Below are positions 21,643 through 33,307 of a DNA stretch of 64,000 nt, piece by piece. Each line of letters begins with the position of its first letter. Positions within the stretch are counted from its first letter, which is position 1. The position numbers and the translations under genes are program-made. The notes beneath the pieces were generated by a model. The model searched no databases. It saw nothing but the letters and a program-made list of their open reading frames with translations, and had not been told where the DNA came from. Source of the DNA: [Pasteurella] mairii (GTDB lineage: Bacteria > Pseudomonadota > Gammaproteobacteria > Enterobacterales > Pasteurellaceae); contig UGSS01000002.1 of NCBI GenBank assembly GCA_900454475.1, positions 806,001 to 870,000 on the forward strand, in the 5' to 3' direction.

Positions 21643-23502
21643 TTAAAAATTTTTATTTTTTTGTAAAAATTTTTCGATTTGTTGCTCAATTCCTGCCGCG
21701 TCTAATTGTAAATCCGCTAAGATTTCTTGTTGTGTTCCTTGCGGGATAAAGAAATCCGGTAAGCCCAATTGCAATAATTTCACTTCAAGCTGCTGCGCAT
21801 TTAAATATTCGGCAACAGCGCTGCCGGCACCACCTTGAATGGCATTTTCTTCTAACGTCACAAAAGTGCGGTGATTTTTGGCTAAGAATTGCAATTTTTC
21901 TGTATCTAGCGGCTTAACAAAACGCATATCAACTAAGGTGGCATTCAGTTTTTCTGCTACTTGCAAGGCATTTGGCAACAGGGTGCCAAAATTTAAAATG
22001 GCAATGTCTTTTCCTTGGCGCACGAGACGGGATTTCCCTATCTTCAAGCTATGCAATGGTTCCAATTCTACGCCGATAGCATTGCCGCGAGGGTAACGTA
22101 CTGCGGCAGGTTGACCACAATGATAACCGGTGTACAACATCAGGCGGCATTCATTTTCATCACTTGGTGTCATAATCACTAAATTCGGGATGCAGCGCAT
22201 AAAACTAATATCAAAGGCGCCTTGATGGGTTTGTCCGTCGGCGCCAACAATGCCGGCACGATCAATGGCAAATAATACAGGCAGATTTTGAATGGCGACA
22301 TCATGGATTAATTGATCGTAAGCTCGTTGTAGGAATGTGGAATAAATTGCCACGACCGGATGATAACCGGCGATCGCTAAACCGGCGGCAAAGGTGACAG
22401 CGTGTTGTTCAGCAATAGCAACATCAAAATATTGTTCAGGAAAACGGTTGGAGAATTCAACTAAACCGGAACCTTCGCGCATTGCCGGCGTAATGCCCAT
22501 TAATTTGGGATCTTGTTCTGCCATTTCGCATAACCATTTGCCAAAAATTTGCGAATAGGTTGGCGTTGACGATTTTGGCAATTTTCCGCTTAAATGATCG
22601 AATTTTGGCACACCATGAAAACCGATAGGATCTTTTTCAGCAGGCGCGTAGCCTTTGCCTTTTTTGGTACGAATATGCAAAAATTGTGGACCACTCAAGG
22701 AGCGCATATTGCGCAAGGTAGTGATTAACTCATCAATATTATGCCCATCAATCGGACCAATGTAATTAAATCCTAATTGTTCAAACATGGTACCAAGTGG
22801 CGAGACTAACCCTTTTACGTGTTCTTCGGTTTTTTTCACGAATTCTTTAATCGGCGGTACGCCAGAGAGGATTTTTTTGCCGCTTTCGCGCAAAGAAGAA
22901 TACAGCGAACCGGATAAAATGCGGGCGAGGTGATTATTCAGTGCGCCGACATTTTCCGAGATTGACATTTCATTATCATTTAAAATCACCAACATATCCG
23001 TATGCAAGGCGCCGGCATGATTTAGCGCTTCAAATGCCATACCAGCGGTAATGGCGCCATCACCAATGACACACACGGTTTTGCGACCGGCATTTTCGCG
23101 TTGGGCGGCAATGGCAATGCCTAATCCAGCGCTGATAGAAGTCGAGGAATGTCCGACGCTTAATACGTCGAATTCGCTTTCTCCCCGCCAAGGAAACGGA
23201 TGAATACCATTTTTTTGACGAATAGTTGACATTTGATCACGACGCCCAGTCAGGATTTTGTGCGGATAGGCTTGATGCCCCACATCCCATAATAATTGAT
23301 CAAATGGGGTTTTAAATACGTAGTGCAATGCTACTGTCAGCTCAACCGTGCCTAATCCGGATGCTAAATGACCGCTGCTTTGGCTCACGGTTTCTAACAA
23401 ATAACTGCGCAACTCTTGGCAGACTTGGGGAAGTTGTTCTTTCTCTAAAAGACGTAAATCGTCGGGTGAATTAATGAATGATAATAAAGGGTAGTTTTGC
23501 AT
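21643..23502 (-). CDS. dxs: 1-deoxy-D-xylulose-5-phosphate synthase
   Basis: Thiamine-diphosphate enzyme joining pyruvate and glyceraldehyde-3-phosphate, first step of the MEP isoprenoid pathway. The 619-residue protein has [12 protein letters not shown], the ThDP motif [18 protein letters not shown] near residues 147-164 with downstream NDN, and [18 protein letters not shown] in the transketolase-like middle domain. Length is normal. It is last in an xseB-ispA-dxs operon, 29 bases after ispA. The gene order is the same as in E. coli. Confidence 0.97.
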   Translation of the reverse strand: MQNYPLLSFINSPDDLRLLEKEQLPQVCQELRSYLLETVSQSSGHLASGLGTVELTVALHYVFKTPFDQLLWDVGHQAYPHKILTGRRDQMSTIRQKNGIHPFPWRGESEFDVLSVGHSSTSISAGLGIAIAAQRENAGRKTVCVIGDGAITAGMAFEALNHAGALHTDMLVILNDNEMSISENVGALNNHLARILSGSLYSSLRESGKKILSGVPPIKEFVKKTEEHVKGLVSPLGTMFEQLGFNYIGPIDGHNIDELITTLRNMRSLSGPQFLHIRTKKGKGYAPAEKDPIGFHGVPKFDHLSGKLPKSSTPTYSQIFGKWLCEMAEQDPKLMGITPAMREGSGLVEFSNRFPEQYFDVAIAEQHAVTFAAGLAIAGYHPVVAIYSTFLQRAYDQLIHDVAIQNLPVLFAIDRAGIVGADGQTHQGAFDISFMRCIPNLVIMTPSDENECRLMLYTGYHCGQPAAVRYPRGNAIGVELEPLHSLKIGKSRLVRQGKDIAILNFGTLLPNALQVAEKLNATLVDMRFVKPLDTEKLQFLAKNHRTFVTLEENAIQGGAGSAVAEYLNAQQLEVKLLQLGLPDFFIPQGTQQEILADLQLDAAGIEQQIEKFLQKNKNF

Positions 23503-23531
23503 AATATCGTTATTTTAATTACAGGGTTTAG

Positions 23532-24428
23532 TTAACTTTTACGGTTAACGACAAATTCGGCTAACGCGCGTAATGCACTGGTATCAAAAGGCAAATCCGT
23601 TAATTCATCAAGCGCCAGTTGGTATAAATCCAATGCTTTTTGTTTTGCGCCGGCAAGACCTAATAATTTCGGATAAGTACTTTTATCTGCCATCAAATCC
23701 GCGCCTACCGTTTTTCCGAGCACCGCGCTTTCCCCTTCAATATCTAAAATATCATCTTGTACTTGAAACGCTAAGCCGATCGCTGCTGCATAACGGATTA
23801 GCGGTGCAAGTACCGCGGGATCGGCAAAATGTGGCGAACAAATCACACCCATTTTAAGGGCTACTGAAAGCAAGGCGCCGGTTTTATTGCGGTGAATGCG
23901 TTCTAATTGGGCTAAATCAATTTGTTGATGTTCCGCTAAGAGATCCAAACTTTGCCCCAAACACATTCCTTGCACGCCGGCGCCATGACTTAATACTTGC
24001 ACTAACGCAATTTTTTGTTCGGCAGAAAGTGCGGTCGCTTTGGTAATCATTTCAAAGGCAAAGGCTTGCAATGCATCACCGGCTAAAATGGCTGTCGCTT
24101 CGTCAAAGGCAATATGACACGTAGGCTGTTCGCGACGCAATTTATCGTTATCCATTGCGGGCAGATCGTCGTGAATTAACGAATAGGCATGGATAGATTC
24201 AATCGCTGCTGCCGCATAATCCAATTGATTGATCTCAGCGCCTAGCATCCGTCCGGTAGCATAGACCAAAAACGGGCGAATGCGTTTTCCGCCAAGTAAC
24301 AAACCATATTTCATGGCATCTGCCAAGGGTGACGGTTGGCTGTTTATCTGCTCAAATTGCGCGTTCAAAAAACCATTAATGCGTTGTTGGAATTGGGTTA
24401 AATCTTCAGCAAAGCGATACATACACAT
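23532..24428 (-). CDS. ispA: Farnesyl diphosphate synthase (geranyltranstransferase)
   Basis: Condenses dimethylallyl/geranyl diphosphate with isopentenyl diphosphate to farnesyl diphosphate. Both aspartate-rich motifs are present: DDLPAMD near residue 92 and DDILD near residue 230; GGKRIRPFL binds diphosphate. The start may be the ATG at 24428 or the one two codons on at 24422; the ribosome site AGGTGAAGGTGA serves either. About 298 residues, normal length. It lies between xseB, 10 bases upstream, and dxs. Confidence 0.96.
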   Translation of the reverse strand: MCMYRFAEDLTQFQQRINGFLNAQFEQINSQPSPLADAMKYGLLLGGKRIRPFLVYATGRMLGAEINQLDYAAAAIESIHAYSLIHDDLPAMDNDKLRREQPTCHIAFDEATAILAGDALQAFAFEMITKATALSAEQKIALVQVLSHGAGVQGMCLGQSLDLLAEHQQIDLAQLERIHRNKTGALLSVALKMGVICSPHFADPAVLAPLIRYAAAIGLAFQVQDDILDIEGESAVLGKTVGADLMADKSTYPKLLGLAGAKQKALDLYQLALDELTDLPFDTSALRALAEFVVNRKS

Positions 24429-24438
24429 TCACCTTCAC

Positions 24439-24687
24439 CTATTCTTCATCCGGCTGATAATCGGTTAATGTTGCGCTGTCGCTTTTTTGCAATAAAATTT
24501 GAATACGTTGTTCTGCCGATTGGAGGCGTTCTTGTCCTAATTGCGCTAATTTAATCCCGTTTTCAAACGCTTTCAACGCGTCTTCTAGCGGTAATTCGCC
24601 GCTTTCCAAATGCGAAACAAGGGTTTCCAGTTGGGACAGCGTGCTTTCAAAATCTGCTGGAGGCGTTGGTTTTGCTTGACGTGCCAT
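24439..24687 (-). CDS. xseB: Exodeoxyribonuclease VII small subunit
   Basis: Helical 82-residue subunit that joins XseA to form exonuclease VII. The family segment [22 protein letters not shown] occupies residues 14-50. It is first in the operon with ispA and dxs, as in E. coli. The large-subunit gene xseA is not in the window. The start lies 120 bases from the divergent thiI. Confidence 0.95.
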   Translation of the reverse strand: MARQAKPTPPADFESTLSQLETLVSHLESGELPLEDALKAFENGIKLAQLGQERLQSAEQRIQILLQKSDSATLTDYQPDEE

Positions 24688-24807
24688 TGATTGATCCTTC
24701 AGTTAAACGTATAAGTTCCTCATTGTACTTTATTTTTGCGGCGTTGTTAAAAAATAGTGTTACAATAGCGCAAATTTTTTTCGTTCACCTGTTAATGTAT
24801 TGAGATT

Positions 24808-26265
24808 ATGAAATTTATTATTAAACTTTTTCCTGAAATTATGATTAAAAGCGAATCGGTACGGAAACGTTTTATCAAAATTCTGACCGGCAATATTCGC
24901 AATGTGTTACATAAATATGATGATTCTGTAGCTGTGATTAAACATTGGGATTACATTGAAGTGCGGTCAAAAAATGAAGAACATCAACCGCACTTACTTG
25001 AGTTATTACAACGTATTCCCGGTATTCACCATTTCTTACAAGTAGAAGAAAAAACCTTTGCTACCTTACATGACATTTTTGAATATACGCTAGCGGATGT
25101 GGCTGCTCAATTGGAAAATAAAACCTTTTGTGTTCGCGTAAAACGCAAAGGCAAACATCAATTTAGCTCATTGGATGTAGAACGTTACGTGGGTGGCGGG
25201 TTAAATCAGCATATTGCCAGCGCCAAAGTGCAATTAAGTAAACCGGATGTCACGGTGCGCATTGAAATTGATCAAGATAAAATGTTGTTGGTTAAAGCGC
25301 GTTATGAGGGCATTGGCGGCTATCCGATTGGGACGCAAGAAGATGTGTTATCCTTGATTTCTGGCGGTTTTGATTCCGGCGTTTCCAGTTATATGCTGAT
25401 TCGTCGCGGTTGCCGAGTGCATTATTGTTTCTTTAATCTTGGCGGCGCCACCCATGAAATTGGGGTGAAACAAATGGCGTATCATATTTGGAATCGTTAT
25501 AGCGGCTCGCATAAAGTACGCTTTGTGGCAATTAATTTTGAAACGGTGGTCGGCGAAATTTTAGAAAAAGTTGATAACGGTCAAATGGGGGTGGTGTTAA
25601 AACGTATGATGGTGCGAGCAGCGAGTAAAGTTGCCGAACGTTTTGGCATTCAAGCGATTGTCACTGGCGAAGCTTTAGGGCAAGTTTCCAGTCAAACCTT
25701 AACCAATTTGCGTTTAATTGATGAAGCTGCGGATTGCTTGGTGTTGCGTCCATTAATCACCCATGATAAAGAACAAATTATTGCCATGGCGAAAAATATT
25801 GGTACCGATGATATTGCCAAATCGATGCCAGAATTTTGCGGCGTGATTTCAAAAAATCCGACGGTTAAAGCCGTTAAAGCCAAAATTGAGCAAGAAGAAG
25901 GGCATTTTGATTTTTCTGTGTTGGAAAGTGCGGTGCAAAATGCGCAATATTTGGACATTCGTCAAATTGCAGAACAAACGGAAAAAGAGGTGATGACCGT
26001 AGATACGGTTTCTACGCTGGCGGAAAATGACATTATTCTGGATATTCGTAGCCCAGAAGAAACCGATGAAAATCCGTTGGAAATTGAGAGTCATCAGGTG
26101 CTGTTAATGCCATTTTATAAATTATCCTCACATTTCGCCGAGTTGGATCAAAGTAAACAATATTTGTTGTATTGTGAACGCGGCGTGATGAGCAAATTGC
26201 AGGCGTTGTATTTGAAAGAAAAGGGTTTTTCAAATATCAAAGTATTCCGTCAACCGCATAACTAA
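24808..26265 (+). CDS. thiI: tRNA 4-thiouridine synthase ThiI with rhodanese domain
   Basis: Makes 4-thiouridine at position 8 of tRNA and, in enterics, transfers sulfur for thiamine thiazole synthesis. The 485-residue protein has an N-terminal ferredoxin-like/THUMP region (residues 1-165), the PP-loop [12 protein letters not shown] near residue 191, and a C-terminal rhodanese domain (from about 400) with the persulfide cysteine in [11 protein letters not shown] near residue 457. The full-length two-domain form is as in E. coli. An uptake signal lies in the N-terminal part. It is divergent from the xseB operon. Confidence 0.97.
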   Translation: MKFIIKLFPEIMIKSESVRKRFIKILTGNIRNVLHKYDDSVAVIKHWDYIEVRSKNEEHQPHLLELLQRIPGIHHFLQVEEKTFATLHDIFEYTLADVAAQLENKTFCVRVKRKGKHQFSSLDVERYVGGGLNQHIASAKVQLSKPDVTVRIEIDQDKMLLVKARYEGIGGYPIGTQEDVLSLISGGFDSGVSSYMLIRRGCRVHYCFFNLGGATHEIGVKQMAYHIWNRYSGSHKVRFVAINFETVVGEILEKVDNGQMGVVLKRMMVRAASKVAERFGIQAIVTGEALGQVSSQTLTNLRLIDEAADCLVLRPLITHDKEQIIAMAKNIGTDDIAKSMPEFCGVISKNPTVKAVKAKIEQEEGHFDFSVLESAVQNAQYLDIRQIAEQTEKEVMTVDTVSTLAENDIILDIRSPEETDENPLEIESHQVLLMPFYKLSSHFAELDQSKQYLLYCERGVMSKLQALYLKEKGFSNIKVFRQPHN

Positions 26266-26276
26266 GTGAGAAATCA

Positions 26277-26720
26277 ATGACCGCTTTAGCTAAGGAGTTT
26301 TGGAAGCATAAATCGCTGCTGGATATGAACGAGGCGGAGTGGGAAGCAGTGTGTGACGGTTGTGGTAAATGTTGCTATCGTAAATTTATCGAGGGACACG
26401 GGCGCCGCCAGCGCCTGTATTTTACCCGCATTGCTTGTAATTTGCTGGATTTAGACAGTGGAAAGTGCGGTCATTATGCCACACGTTTTCAATTGGAAGC
26501 CGATTGTACCAAATTGACCAAGGAAAATTTGCCCGATTTTGCTTGGTTGCCGAAAACTTGTGCTTATCGATTATTGTACGAAAATAAACCGCTCTTTGAT
26601 TGGCATCCGCTGATTTCCGGCGATCCGAATTCGGTAAAATTAGCCGGCGTGATGGTAGAAAACGGAATTCATGAAAAAGAGGTGATCGATTGGTTTGAAT
26701 ATGTTGATGAAGATCACTAA
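26277..26720 (+). CDS. ycgN: YcgN/UPF0260-family cysteine-rich protein
   Basis: A 147-residue protein of the YcgN family. It carries a cysteine cluster CDGCGKCCYRK near residues 23-33 and further Cys residues near 60, 68, 82 and 100, a pattern suited to binding metal or an iron-sulfur cluster, as in the wider YkgJ-type zinc/iron-chelating group. The function is unknown. It starts 11 bases after thiI and may be co-transcribed with it. Length is typical. Confidence 0.9.
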   Translation: MTALAKEFWKHKSLLDMNEAEWEAVCDGCGKCCYRKFIEGHGRRQRLYFTRIACNLLDLDSGKCGHYATRFQLEADCTKLTKENLPDFAWLPKTCAYRLLYENKPLFDWHPLISGDPNSVKLAGVMVENGIHEKEVIDWFEYVDEDH

Positions 26721-26733
26721 TTTTAACTAAAGG

Positions 26734-26766
26734 CATTGTAATTTTTCCGTTTATCTGTTTACAATG
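26734..26766 (+). promoter_or_regulatory. Dyad promoter of the glycogen cluster
   Basis: CATTGTAA and TTACAATG form a perfect 8-bp inverted repeat with 17 bases between. The same bases read as a promoter, TTGTAA at 26736 and TACAAT at 26760 with an 18-base spacer. The start of malQ follows about 38 bases later. The symmetry could be chance overlap of -35 and -10 elements or an operator. Confidence 0.5.
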
Positions 26767-26803
26767 TGCTCATATCCAGTTTTTATTGTTGTTGGAAATA
26801 AAG

Positions 26804-28906
26804 ATGAATATGGCGGAGCAATTACAGCATGAGGCTGAAACATTAGGTATTGCCTTGTCCCATTATGATATTGACGGACGGTTAATTTATGCTCATCCGG
26901 AAAGCGTGGCTTATTTTACGCAAGTGCTGCGCTCAACGGGCGGAGGAGCGCGGGGCGGTGGCGAACGGTTTGATGATGTTATCGTTGCCCAAGAAAGTGA
27001 GCCGATAACCTACGATACTTCGCCTTTAAATTTGCCTCAATGTGCCGCTATTCATATTGCGATCACCGATGAAAACGAGCAATCCGTTTTTGAACAAACT
27101 TCTTCTTTGACTTCCATTCTTTCCTTACCGCCTTTATCCTTTGGTTATTATTTGCTGATTTTAGTGGCCGCCAAGCAGCAATATCGTTTTCGCCTATTAG
27201 TTAGCCCGTCCACCGCTTATCAGCCGCCAGTGTTTGCACAGAAAAAGGCTTGGGGATTGAATGTGCAAGTCTATAGTTTGCGTTCTGAACGAAATTGGGG
27301 GATTGGGGATTTTGCTGATTTAGCCTATTTGGCAAAAAGTGCGGTCAAATTTGGCGCCGATTTTATCGGGGTTAATCCGTTACATTTGTTGTATCCGTCG
27401 GTACCGGAATGGGCAAGTCCTTATAGTTCTTCTTCCCGTCGTTGGCTAAATTATCTGTATCTTGCTATTGATCAATTGCCGGAATTTAAATTGTGCAAAT
27501 CTGTACAATCTTGGTTCGCTAAAGAAGAAATTCAACAACAGGTAATCGCATTGCGTGCGAGTGAATTAGTGAATTACAGCGGTGTGCATCAGCTTAAAAT
27601 ACAAGCGTTAGAAAAATTATTTGATTTTTTCAAACGCAGTAAAACTGCCCAAATTAGCGCTCGCCGCGAAGCCTTTGCCGCCTTTGTGCGGTGTGAGGGG
27701 GAAGAGTTGTTGTTGCAAGGATTGTTTAACGTTTTAGACAGTTTGGAACACGATAAAATGCCGGAGGATGAAAATCAAATCGGCTGGCTTGGCTGGCGGC
27801 AAGAATGGCAGCAGTTAAGCATTGAACAATGCGATGCGCTGCTGGTTAAGCACCAAGAAAAAGTAATGTTTTATGCGTGGTTGCAATGGATCACTGCGGT
27901 GCAATTGACGGAATTGCAAGCAGATTGTTTAACCTCCGGCATGGCGCTGGGGCTTTATGGCGATTTAGCAGTCAGCAGCTCGCGCGGTAGCGTGGATGTG
28001 TGGTCTGATCCAAGTTTGTATTGTGTTAATGTGTCCGTCGGCGCACCGCCTGATCCGCTTGGTCCGGTGGGGCAAAATTGGAATATCCCGCCTTATAATA
28101 CGACGGAATTAAAAGCGCGCGGTTTTCAACCTTTTATTGAGATGTTACGCGCGAATATGTGCCATTTCGGTGTGTTACGCATTGATCATATTATGGGCTT
28201 GTTCCGGCTGTGGCTGATTCCTGAGGGTAAAACCGCGGCGGATGGATTATATGTGCGTTGTGCCTTTGAGGCATTGATGGCGGTACTTGCCATTGAAAGT
28301 CAACGTCATCGCTGTTTGATCATCGGTGAGGATTTGGGGACAGTGCCGGATGAAGTGCGGTCAAAATTAAACGCGTTATCGATTTTTTCTTATTTTGTGC
28401 TGTATTTTGAACAGCGTGATCAACAATTCCCGAATAATCAAGTATTTCCATTAAAAGCCTTTGCCACAATTGGTACTCATGATGTGCCATCGCTTGCCAG
28501 TTTCTGGCATTGTCGTGATTTACAATTATTTGCGGATTTAGGCATTTTAAGCGCGGATTTTTTGCGGCAAAAATATGATCAGCGGGTGATGGATAAACAA
28601 GCGATTTTAAATACCTTACGTCGTGATCATTATTTGCCGCCGGATTATGCCGGTGATGCTTTGTCAATGGCGATGCACGATCATCTCAATGATATGATTC
28701 ATCAATATGTTGCTGAAAGCCGAACCCAATTGATCGGTGTTCAGTTAGAAAATTTATTAAATCAAGAAGTTTCCTTTAATTTGCCGGGAACTTCAACCGA
28801 ATATCCGAACTGGCGGAAAAAACTACCTTATACTTTGGAAGGGCTGTTTAGTAATGATTATATTCCGTCATTTTTAACCCGAATTAATTCGGCTCGACAC
28901 AAATAA
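26804..28906 (+). CDS. malQ: 4-alpha-glucanotransferase MalQ, GH77
   Basis: Amylomaltase that disproportionates maltooligosaccharides, here probably released from glycogen. I choose the ATG at 26804 after GGAAATAAAG; this gives about 700 residues. GH77 motifs are clear: [11 protein letters not shown] near residue 195, [25 protein letters not shown] with the nucleophile aspartate, [12 protein letters not shown] with the acid/base glutamate and GTHDVPSLA with the stabilising aspartate. It heads the glg cluster, 11 bases before glgB, as in H. influenzae. Confidence 0.95.
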   Translation: MNMAEQLQHEAETLGIALSHYDIDGRLIYAHPESVAYFTQVLRSTGGGARGGGERFDDVIVAQESEPITYDTSPLNLPQCAAIHIAITDENEQSVFEQTSSLTSILSLPPLSFGYYLLILVAAKQQYRFRLLVSPSTAYQPPVFAQKKAWGLNVQVYSLRSERNWGIGDFADLAYLAKSAVKFGADFIGVNPLHLLYPSVPEWASPYSSSSRRWLNYLYLAIDQLPEFKLCKSVQSWFAKEEIQQQVIALRASELVNYSGVHQLKIQALEKLFDFFKRSKTAQISARREAFAAFVRCEGEELLLQGLFNVLDSLEHDKMPEDENQIGWLGWRQEWQQLSIEQCDALLVKHQEKVMFYAWLQWITAVQLTELQADCLTSGMALGLYGDLAVSSSRGSVDVWSDPSLYCVNVSVGAPPDPLGPVGQNWNIPPYNTTELKARGFQPFIEMLRANMCHFGVLRIDHIMGLFRLWLIPEGKTAADGLYVRCAFEALMAVLAIESQRHRCLIIGEDLGTVPDEVRSKLNALSIFSYFVLYFEQRDQQFPNNQVFPLKAFATIGTHDVPSLASFWHCRDLQLFADLGILSADFLRQKYDQRVMDKQAILNTLRRDHYLPPDYAGDALSMAMHDHLNDMIHQYVAESRTQLIGVQLENLLNQEVSFNLPGTSTEYPNWRKKLPYTLEGLFSNDYIPSFLTRINSARHK

Positions 28907-28917
28907 GTGAGGATTTT

Positions 28918-31230
28918 ATGAACAAATTAGTTGCACAAGCGGAAATTGATGCGTTTTTTGCCGGTCGCCATGCCGATCCTTTTGCGGTGTTAGGGATGCA
29001 TGAAACAGAACAGGGGATTGAAATTAGAGCGATATTGCCTGATGCGAGTCGAGTGGTGGTATTGAATAAAGAAACGCATCAAGCCATTTGTGAGTTAAAT
29101 TGCGTTGATGAGCGGGGATTTTTTACCGCCGTTGTGCCAAATACGAGAAGTTTTTTTGCTTACCAGTTACAAGTATTTTGGGGAAATGAATCACAAATTG
29201 TCGAAGATCCGTATCGCTTCCATCCCATGATGAGCGATTTAGATAATTGGTTCTTTGCCGAGGGTTCGTATTTAAGACCTTATGAAGTTTTAGGGGCGCA
29301 TTTTATGGAGTGTGACGGTGTCACGGGTGTGAGTTTCCGTTTATGGGCGCCGAATGCCAAACGCGTTTCTGTGGTGGGAGATTTTAACTATTGGGATGGG
29401 CGTCGCAACCCAATGCGACGTCATCAATCAACGGGGATTTGGGAGTTATTTTTGCCAAAAGCCTCCCTTGGGCAATTGTATAAATTTGAATTATTAGACT
29501 GCAACGATCAACTGCGTCTCAAAGCCGATCCTTATGCGTTTAGTTCGCAATTGCGTCCAGATACTGCCTCGCAAATCAGCGCGTTGCCAGATATTGTTGC
29601 CATGACAGAGCAACGTCGCAAAGCGAATCAGGCGGATCAACCGATATCGATTTATGAAGTGCATTTAGGTTCGTGGCGGCGTAATTTAGCCAATAATTAT
29701 TGGTTGGATTATGATCAAATTGCCGAAGAATTAATTCCTTATGTGAAAGAAATGGGCTTTACGCACATTGAATTTTTACCGCTATCGGAATTTCCGTTTG
29801 ATGGTTCTTGGGGCTATCAACCGATCGGGCTTTATGCGCCAACCAGCCGCTTTGGCTCGCCGGAAGCGTTCAAACGTTTAATTGATAAAGCGCACCAAGC
29901 GGGAATTAATGTGATTTTAGATTGGGTGCCGGGACATTTTCCAAGCGATACCCATGGATTAGTGGCATTTGACGGTACTGCACTTTATGAACACGCCGAT
30001 CCGCGCGAGGGTTATCACCAAGATTGGAATACTTTGATTTATAACTATGGTCGTCATGAAGTGAGAAATTTCTTGGCAAGCAATGCCTTATATTGGTTAG
30101 AGCGTTTCGGTTTGGACGGGATTCGGGTGGATGCAGTTGCGTCGATGATTTATCGTGATTATAGTCGTGCGGATGGACAATGGATCCCAAATCAATATGG
30201 TGGACGCGAAAATTTAGAGGCTATTGCGTTTTTAAAACATACCAACGAGATTATTCAAAAAGAAGTCGATGGAGCAATTTCGATAGCAGAAGAATCCACC
30301 TCCTTTGCCGGTGTTAGCCATCCTTTGAATGAGGGCGGTTTAGGCTTTAATTTTAAATGGAATATGGGATGGATGAATGACACGCTGTCGTATATGCAAA
30401 AAGATCCGATTTACCGTCAATATCATCACAATCAAATGACTTTCGGTATGATGTATCAATATAGCGAAAATTTTGTGTTGCCGCTTTCTCATGACGAAGT
30501 GGTACATGGCAAATATTCCTTATTAGGCAAAATGCCGGGGGATGCATGGCAGCAATTTGCGAATTTACGTGCTTATTATGGCTATATGTGGGGTTATCCG
30601 GGTAAAAAATTGTTGTTTATGGGCAATGAATTTGCGCAAGGGCGCGAGTGGAATTATCAAGAAAGCCTAGATTGGTATTTGTTGGAAGAGGAATTTGGCG
30701 GCGGTTGGCATAAAGGTGTGCAAGATTTTGTGAAAGATTTGAACCGCACTTATCAGCAACAAGCGGCATTATATGAATTAGATAATGATCCTGCTGGTTT
30801 TGAATGGCTGGTGGTGGATGATGCCACGAATTCGGTGTTTGTCTTTGAACGTCGCAGTCGTCAGGGTGAGCCGATTATTGTGGTGAGTAACTTTACGCCG
30901 GTGCCTCGTCATGCCTACCGTTTTGGTGTAAATATCGCGGGGGAATATGAAGAAATTCTTAATTCCGATGCCGGCGTTTATAAGGGGTCTAATGTAGCAA
31001 ATGTGGGTAAATTGGTGAGCGAAGAAATTGAAAGCCATGGTAAAACCCATTCTCTCAGTTTAGTCATTCCGCCACTTGCTACCATTTATTTAAAGCTAAA
31101 AAAGGCGAAAAAAAACGCAGCTAAAAAACGGACAACAGTAAAAAAAGTGACAACGAAAGACGCAACTGCAGCGGCAGATAGCATCGCAGAGACGGTGGAA
31201 AAAGCGCCGGTGAAAAAAACGCAAGAATAA
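28918..31230 (+). CDS. glgB: 1,4-alpha-glucan branching enzyme GlgB with basic tail
   Basis: Introduces alpha-1,6 branches into glycogen. The 770-residue protein has two N-terminal CBM48-type modules, then the GH13 core with [16 protein letters not shown] (nucleophile Asp), AEESTSFAG (acid/base Glu) and [10 protein letters not shown] (third acid). E. coli GlgB has 728 residues; the extra length is a C-terminal tail beginning after [10 protein letters not shown], about 42 residues rich in Lys, Ala and Thr with [16 protein letters not shown] and an acidic stretch. The tail resembles histone-H1-like low-complexity ends and is not part of the enzyme fold. It lies between malQ and glgX. Confidence 0.96.
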   Translation: MNKLVAQAEIDAFFAGRHADPFAVLGMHETEQGIEIRAILPDASRVVVLNKETHQAICELNCVDERGFFTAVVPNTRSFFAYQLQVFWGNESQIVEDPYRFHPMMSDLDNWFFAEGSYLRPYEVLGAHFMECDGVTGVSFRLWAPNAKRVSVVGDFNYWDGRRNPMRRHQSTGIWELFLPKASLGQLYKFELLDCNDQLRLKADPYAFSSQLRPDTASQISALPDIVAMTEQRRKANQADQPISIYEVHLGSWRRNLANNYWLDYDQIAEELIPYVKEMGFTHIEFLPLSEFPFDGSWGYQPIGLYAPTSRFGSPEAFKRLIDKAHQAGINVILDWVPGHFPSDTHGLVAFDGTALYEHADPREGYHQDWNTLIYNYGRHEVRNFLASNALYWLERFGLDGIRVDAVASMIYRDYSRADGQWIPNQYGGRENLEAIAFLKHTNEIIQKEVDGAISIAEESTSFAGVSHPLNEGGLGFNFKWNMGWMNDTLSYMQKDPIYRQYHHNQMTFGMMYQYSENFVLPLSHDEVVHGKYSLLGKMPGDAWQQFANLRAYYGYMWGYPGKKLLFMGNEFAQGREWNYQESLDWYLLEEEFGGGWHKGVQDFVKDLNRTYQQQAALYELDNDPAGFEWLVVDDATNSVFVFERRSRQGEPIIVVSNFTPVPRHAYRFGVNIAGEYEEILNSDAGVYKGSNVANVGKLVSEEIESHGKTHSLSLVIPPLATIYLKLKKAKKNAAKKRTTVKKVTTKDATAAADSIAETVEKAPVKKTQE

Positions 31231-31286
31231 GCGCAAAATAAGCGGATTTGAATGTGTAATATCATATTAAGGAAAGCAGTAAGAAA

Positions 31287-33260
31287 ATGAGCAAAATTGG
31301 TATCGGCGTGCCTTATCCGTTGGGTTGTACGGTGCGGATAGAAAAACAAAGAAAGGGGCTGAATTTTAGCTTGTTTTCTTCCAAAGCAAGTCGAGTTGAG
31401 CTTTGCTTGTTTGATGAAAATGAGCGGGAAACGCGTTTTGAGTTAACGCAGAAAACCGAGGATATTTGGCATATTTGGTTATCGGATATTGCACAGGGAA
31501 CGCGTTACGGTTATCGGGTGTATGGTGATGAACCTTGGTTTAATCCGCAAAAATTATTGCTCGATCCTTATGCTAAGGTGGTAGATGGAAAACCGGATTT
31601 AAGTCACGCGGAAAAACGAGCTTGGTTTGAGTTGAGCGATTGGCGAGACAATGCGGCAGTGGCGCCTAAAGCGAAAATTGAGATAGCGGATTTTGATTGG
31701 GAAGCGGATCGATTTCCTGATGTTTCGTGGGCGAATACGATTATTTATGAGTTGCATGTCAAAGGCTTTAGCCAATTACAAACTGCTTTACCCAAAGCGA
31801 TTCGCGGTACTTATGCGGGATTAGCTCATCCAGTGTCCATTGCTTATTTGCAAAATTTGGGTATTACTACAGTAGAGTTGTTGCCGATAAATTATTTTGT
31901 TGATGAACCGCATTTGCAGCAAAAACAGCTACAAAATTATTGGGGTTATAACCCGTTGGCGATGTTTGCAGTAGAGCCTAAATATTGGTCGGGCAAAGCA
32001 GGCACTTCACCTTTGCACGAGTTTAAAACCATGGTCAAAGCCTTGCATCAGGCAGGAATTGAAGTGATTTTGGATGTAGTATTTAATCATACTGCCGAAT
32101 CGGAACAAGGGTATCCAACGTTTAGCCAACGCGGAATTGACGACGATTATTACTATTGGAAAGATGCACAAGGGTGTTATTTGAACTGGACGGGATGCGG
32201 CAATATGCTGAATTTATCGCAGCCGATGAGCCGCAAATGGGTGGTGGATTGTTTGTGCTATTGGGTGGAAGAATGCCATGTGGACGGTTTCCGCTTTGAT
32301 TTAGCCACCGTTTTAGGGCGTGAAACGCCGAATTATCATGCACAGGCGCAATTGTTCCACGATATTGCCATTGAACCGCGTTTGCAAGGGCGTAAATTTA
32401 TTGCTGAACCTTGGGATATTGGCGAATACGGTTATCAAGTGGGGAATTTCCCCGCGTATTTTGCTGAATGGAATGATCGATTTAGGGATGATATTTCGCG
32501 CTTTTGGTTGTGGCAGAGCGGCGAGTTAGGTGCCTTTGCCGAGCGCTTTGCGGGCTCAAGTGATCTTTATCAACGGGGTAATCGTAAACCGCATCATTCG
32601 ATTAATTTTATTACTGCCCATGACGGTTTTACGTTACATGATGCAGTAAGTTATAACGAGAAGCATAACTGGGCGAATGGGGAAGAAAATCGCGATGGTA
32701 GAAATGAAAACTACAGTTATAACCATGGCATTGAAGGTACGGACGGGCTTTCCGAGCAAGTAAAGTGCGCTCGTTTTTTTAGTAGAATAGCGTTATTACG
32801 CAGTTTGTTGTTGGCAAATGGGACGCCTATGTTACTGGCGGGAGATGAATTTGGTAATACCCAATGGGGCAATAATAATGCCTATTGTCAGGATAATGAG
32901 ATGGCTTGGTTGAAATGGGATCAATTTGACCAAGCATTATTTGAGGTAGTTAAGCAAACGATTGCCTTGCGTAAGAAAATATGCAGCTTATCCCGTGATC
33001 AATGGTGGAGTGCGGAAAATGTACAATGGTTGGATACGCAAGGGCAGCCAATGACAGTAGCGCAGTGGCAAAATCCCGATTTAAAAGCAATGCAGATAGT
33101 GTTGGATAATCAGTGGTTGTTTTTGATTAATACTAAAGCACGCTTACAAACTTTTTTCCTACCCGAGGGGCAATGGGAAACGATAGATGGTGTACACCTA
33201 AATGAAAATCAACAGATGTTTGATGCTTTGGCGTTTAGTGTGTTGCGAAAAGTGGCTTAA
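31287..33260 (+). CDS. glgX: Glycogen debranching enzyme GlgX
   Basis: Isoamylase-type GH13 enzyme that removes short branches left by glycogen phosphorylase. The 657-residue protein has an N-terminal CBM48 module and the catalytic motifs VILDVVFNHTAE, VDGFRFDLATVLGR, FIAEPWDIG and ITAHDGFTLHD. Length matches E. coli GlgX. It begins 56 bases after glgB with AAGGAAAG as ribosome site. Its products are maltooligosaccharides that MalQ can use. Confidence 0.96.
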   Translation: MSKIGIGVPYPLGCTVRIEKQRKGLNFSLFSSKASRVELCLFDENERETRFELTQKTEDIWHIWLSDIAQGTRYGYRVYGDEPWFNPQKLLLDPYAKVVDGKPDLSHAEKRAWFELSDWRDNAAVAPKAKIEIADFDWEADRFPDVSWANTIIYELHVKGFSQLQTALPKAIRGTYAGLAHPVSIAYLQNLGITTVELLPINYFVDEPHLQQKQLQNYWGYNPLAMFAVEPKYWSGKAGTSPLHEFKTMVKALHQAGIEVILDVVFNHTAESEQGYPTFSQRGIDDDYYYWKDAQGCYLNWTGCGNMLNLSQPMSRKWVVDCLCYWVEECHVDGFRFDLATVLGRETPNYHAQAQLFHDIAIEPRLQGRKFIAEPWDIGEYGYQVGNFPAYFAEWNDRFRDDISRFWLWQSGELGAFAERFAGSSDLYQRGNRKPHHSINFITAHDGFTLHDAVSYNEKHNWANGEENRDGRNENYSYNHGIEGTDGLSEQVKCARFFSRIALLRSLLLANGTPMLLAGDEFGNTQWGNNNAYCQDNEMAWLKWDQFDQALFEVVKQTIALRKKICSLSRDQWWSAENVQWLDTQGQPMTVAQWQNPDLKAMQIVLDNQWLFLINTKARLQTFFLPEGQWETIDGVHLNENQQMFDALAFSVLRKVA

Positions 33261-33307
33261 ATTCAACCGCACTTTGGGTTGAATCAATTGGAAAAATGGA
33301 GTTCACT

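Noticed and set aside
33296-33307. Earlier ATG for glgC, and TTG starts for malQ (26786) and glgP (36254)
   Set aside because: Downstream ATGs have better-placed ribosome sites and fit family lengths.
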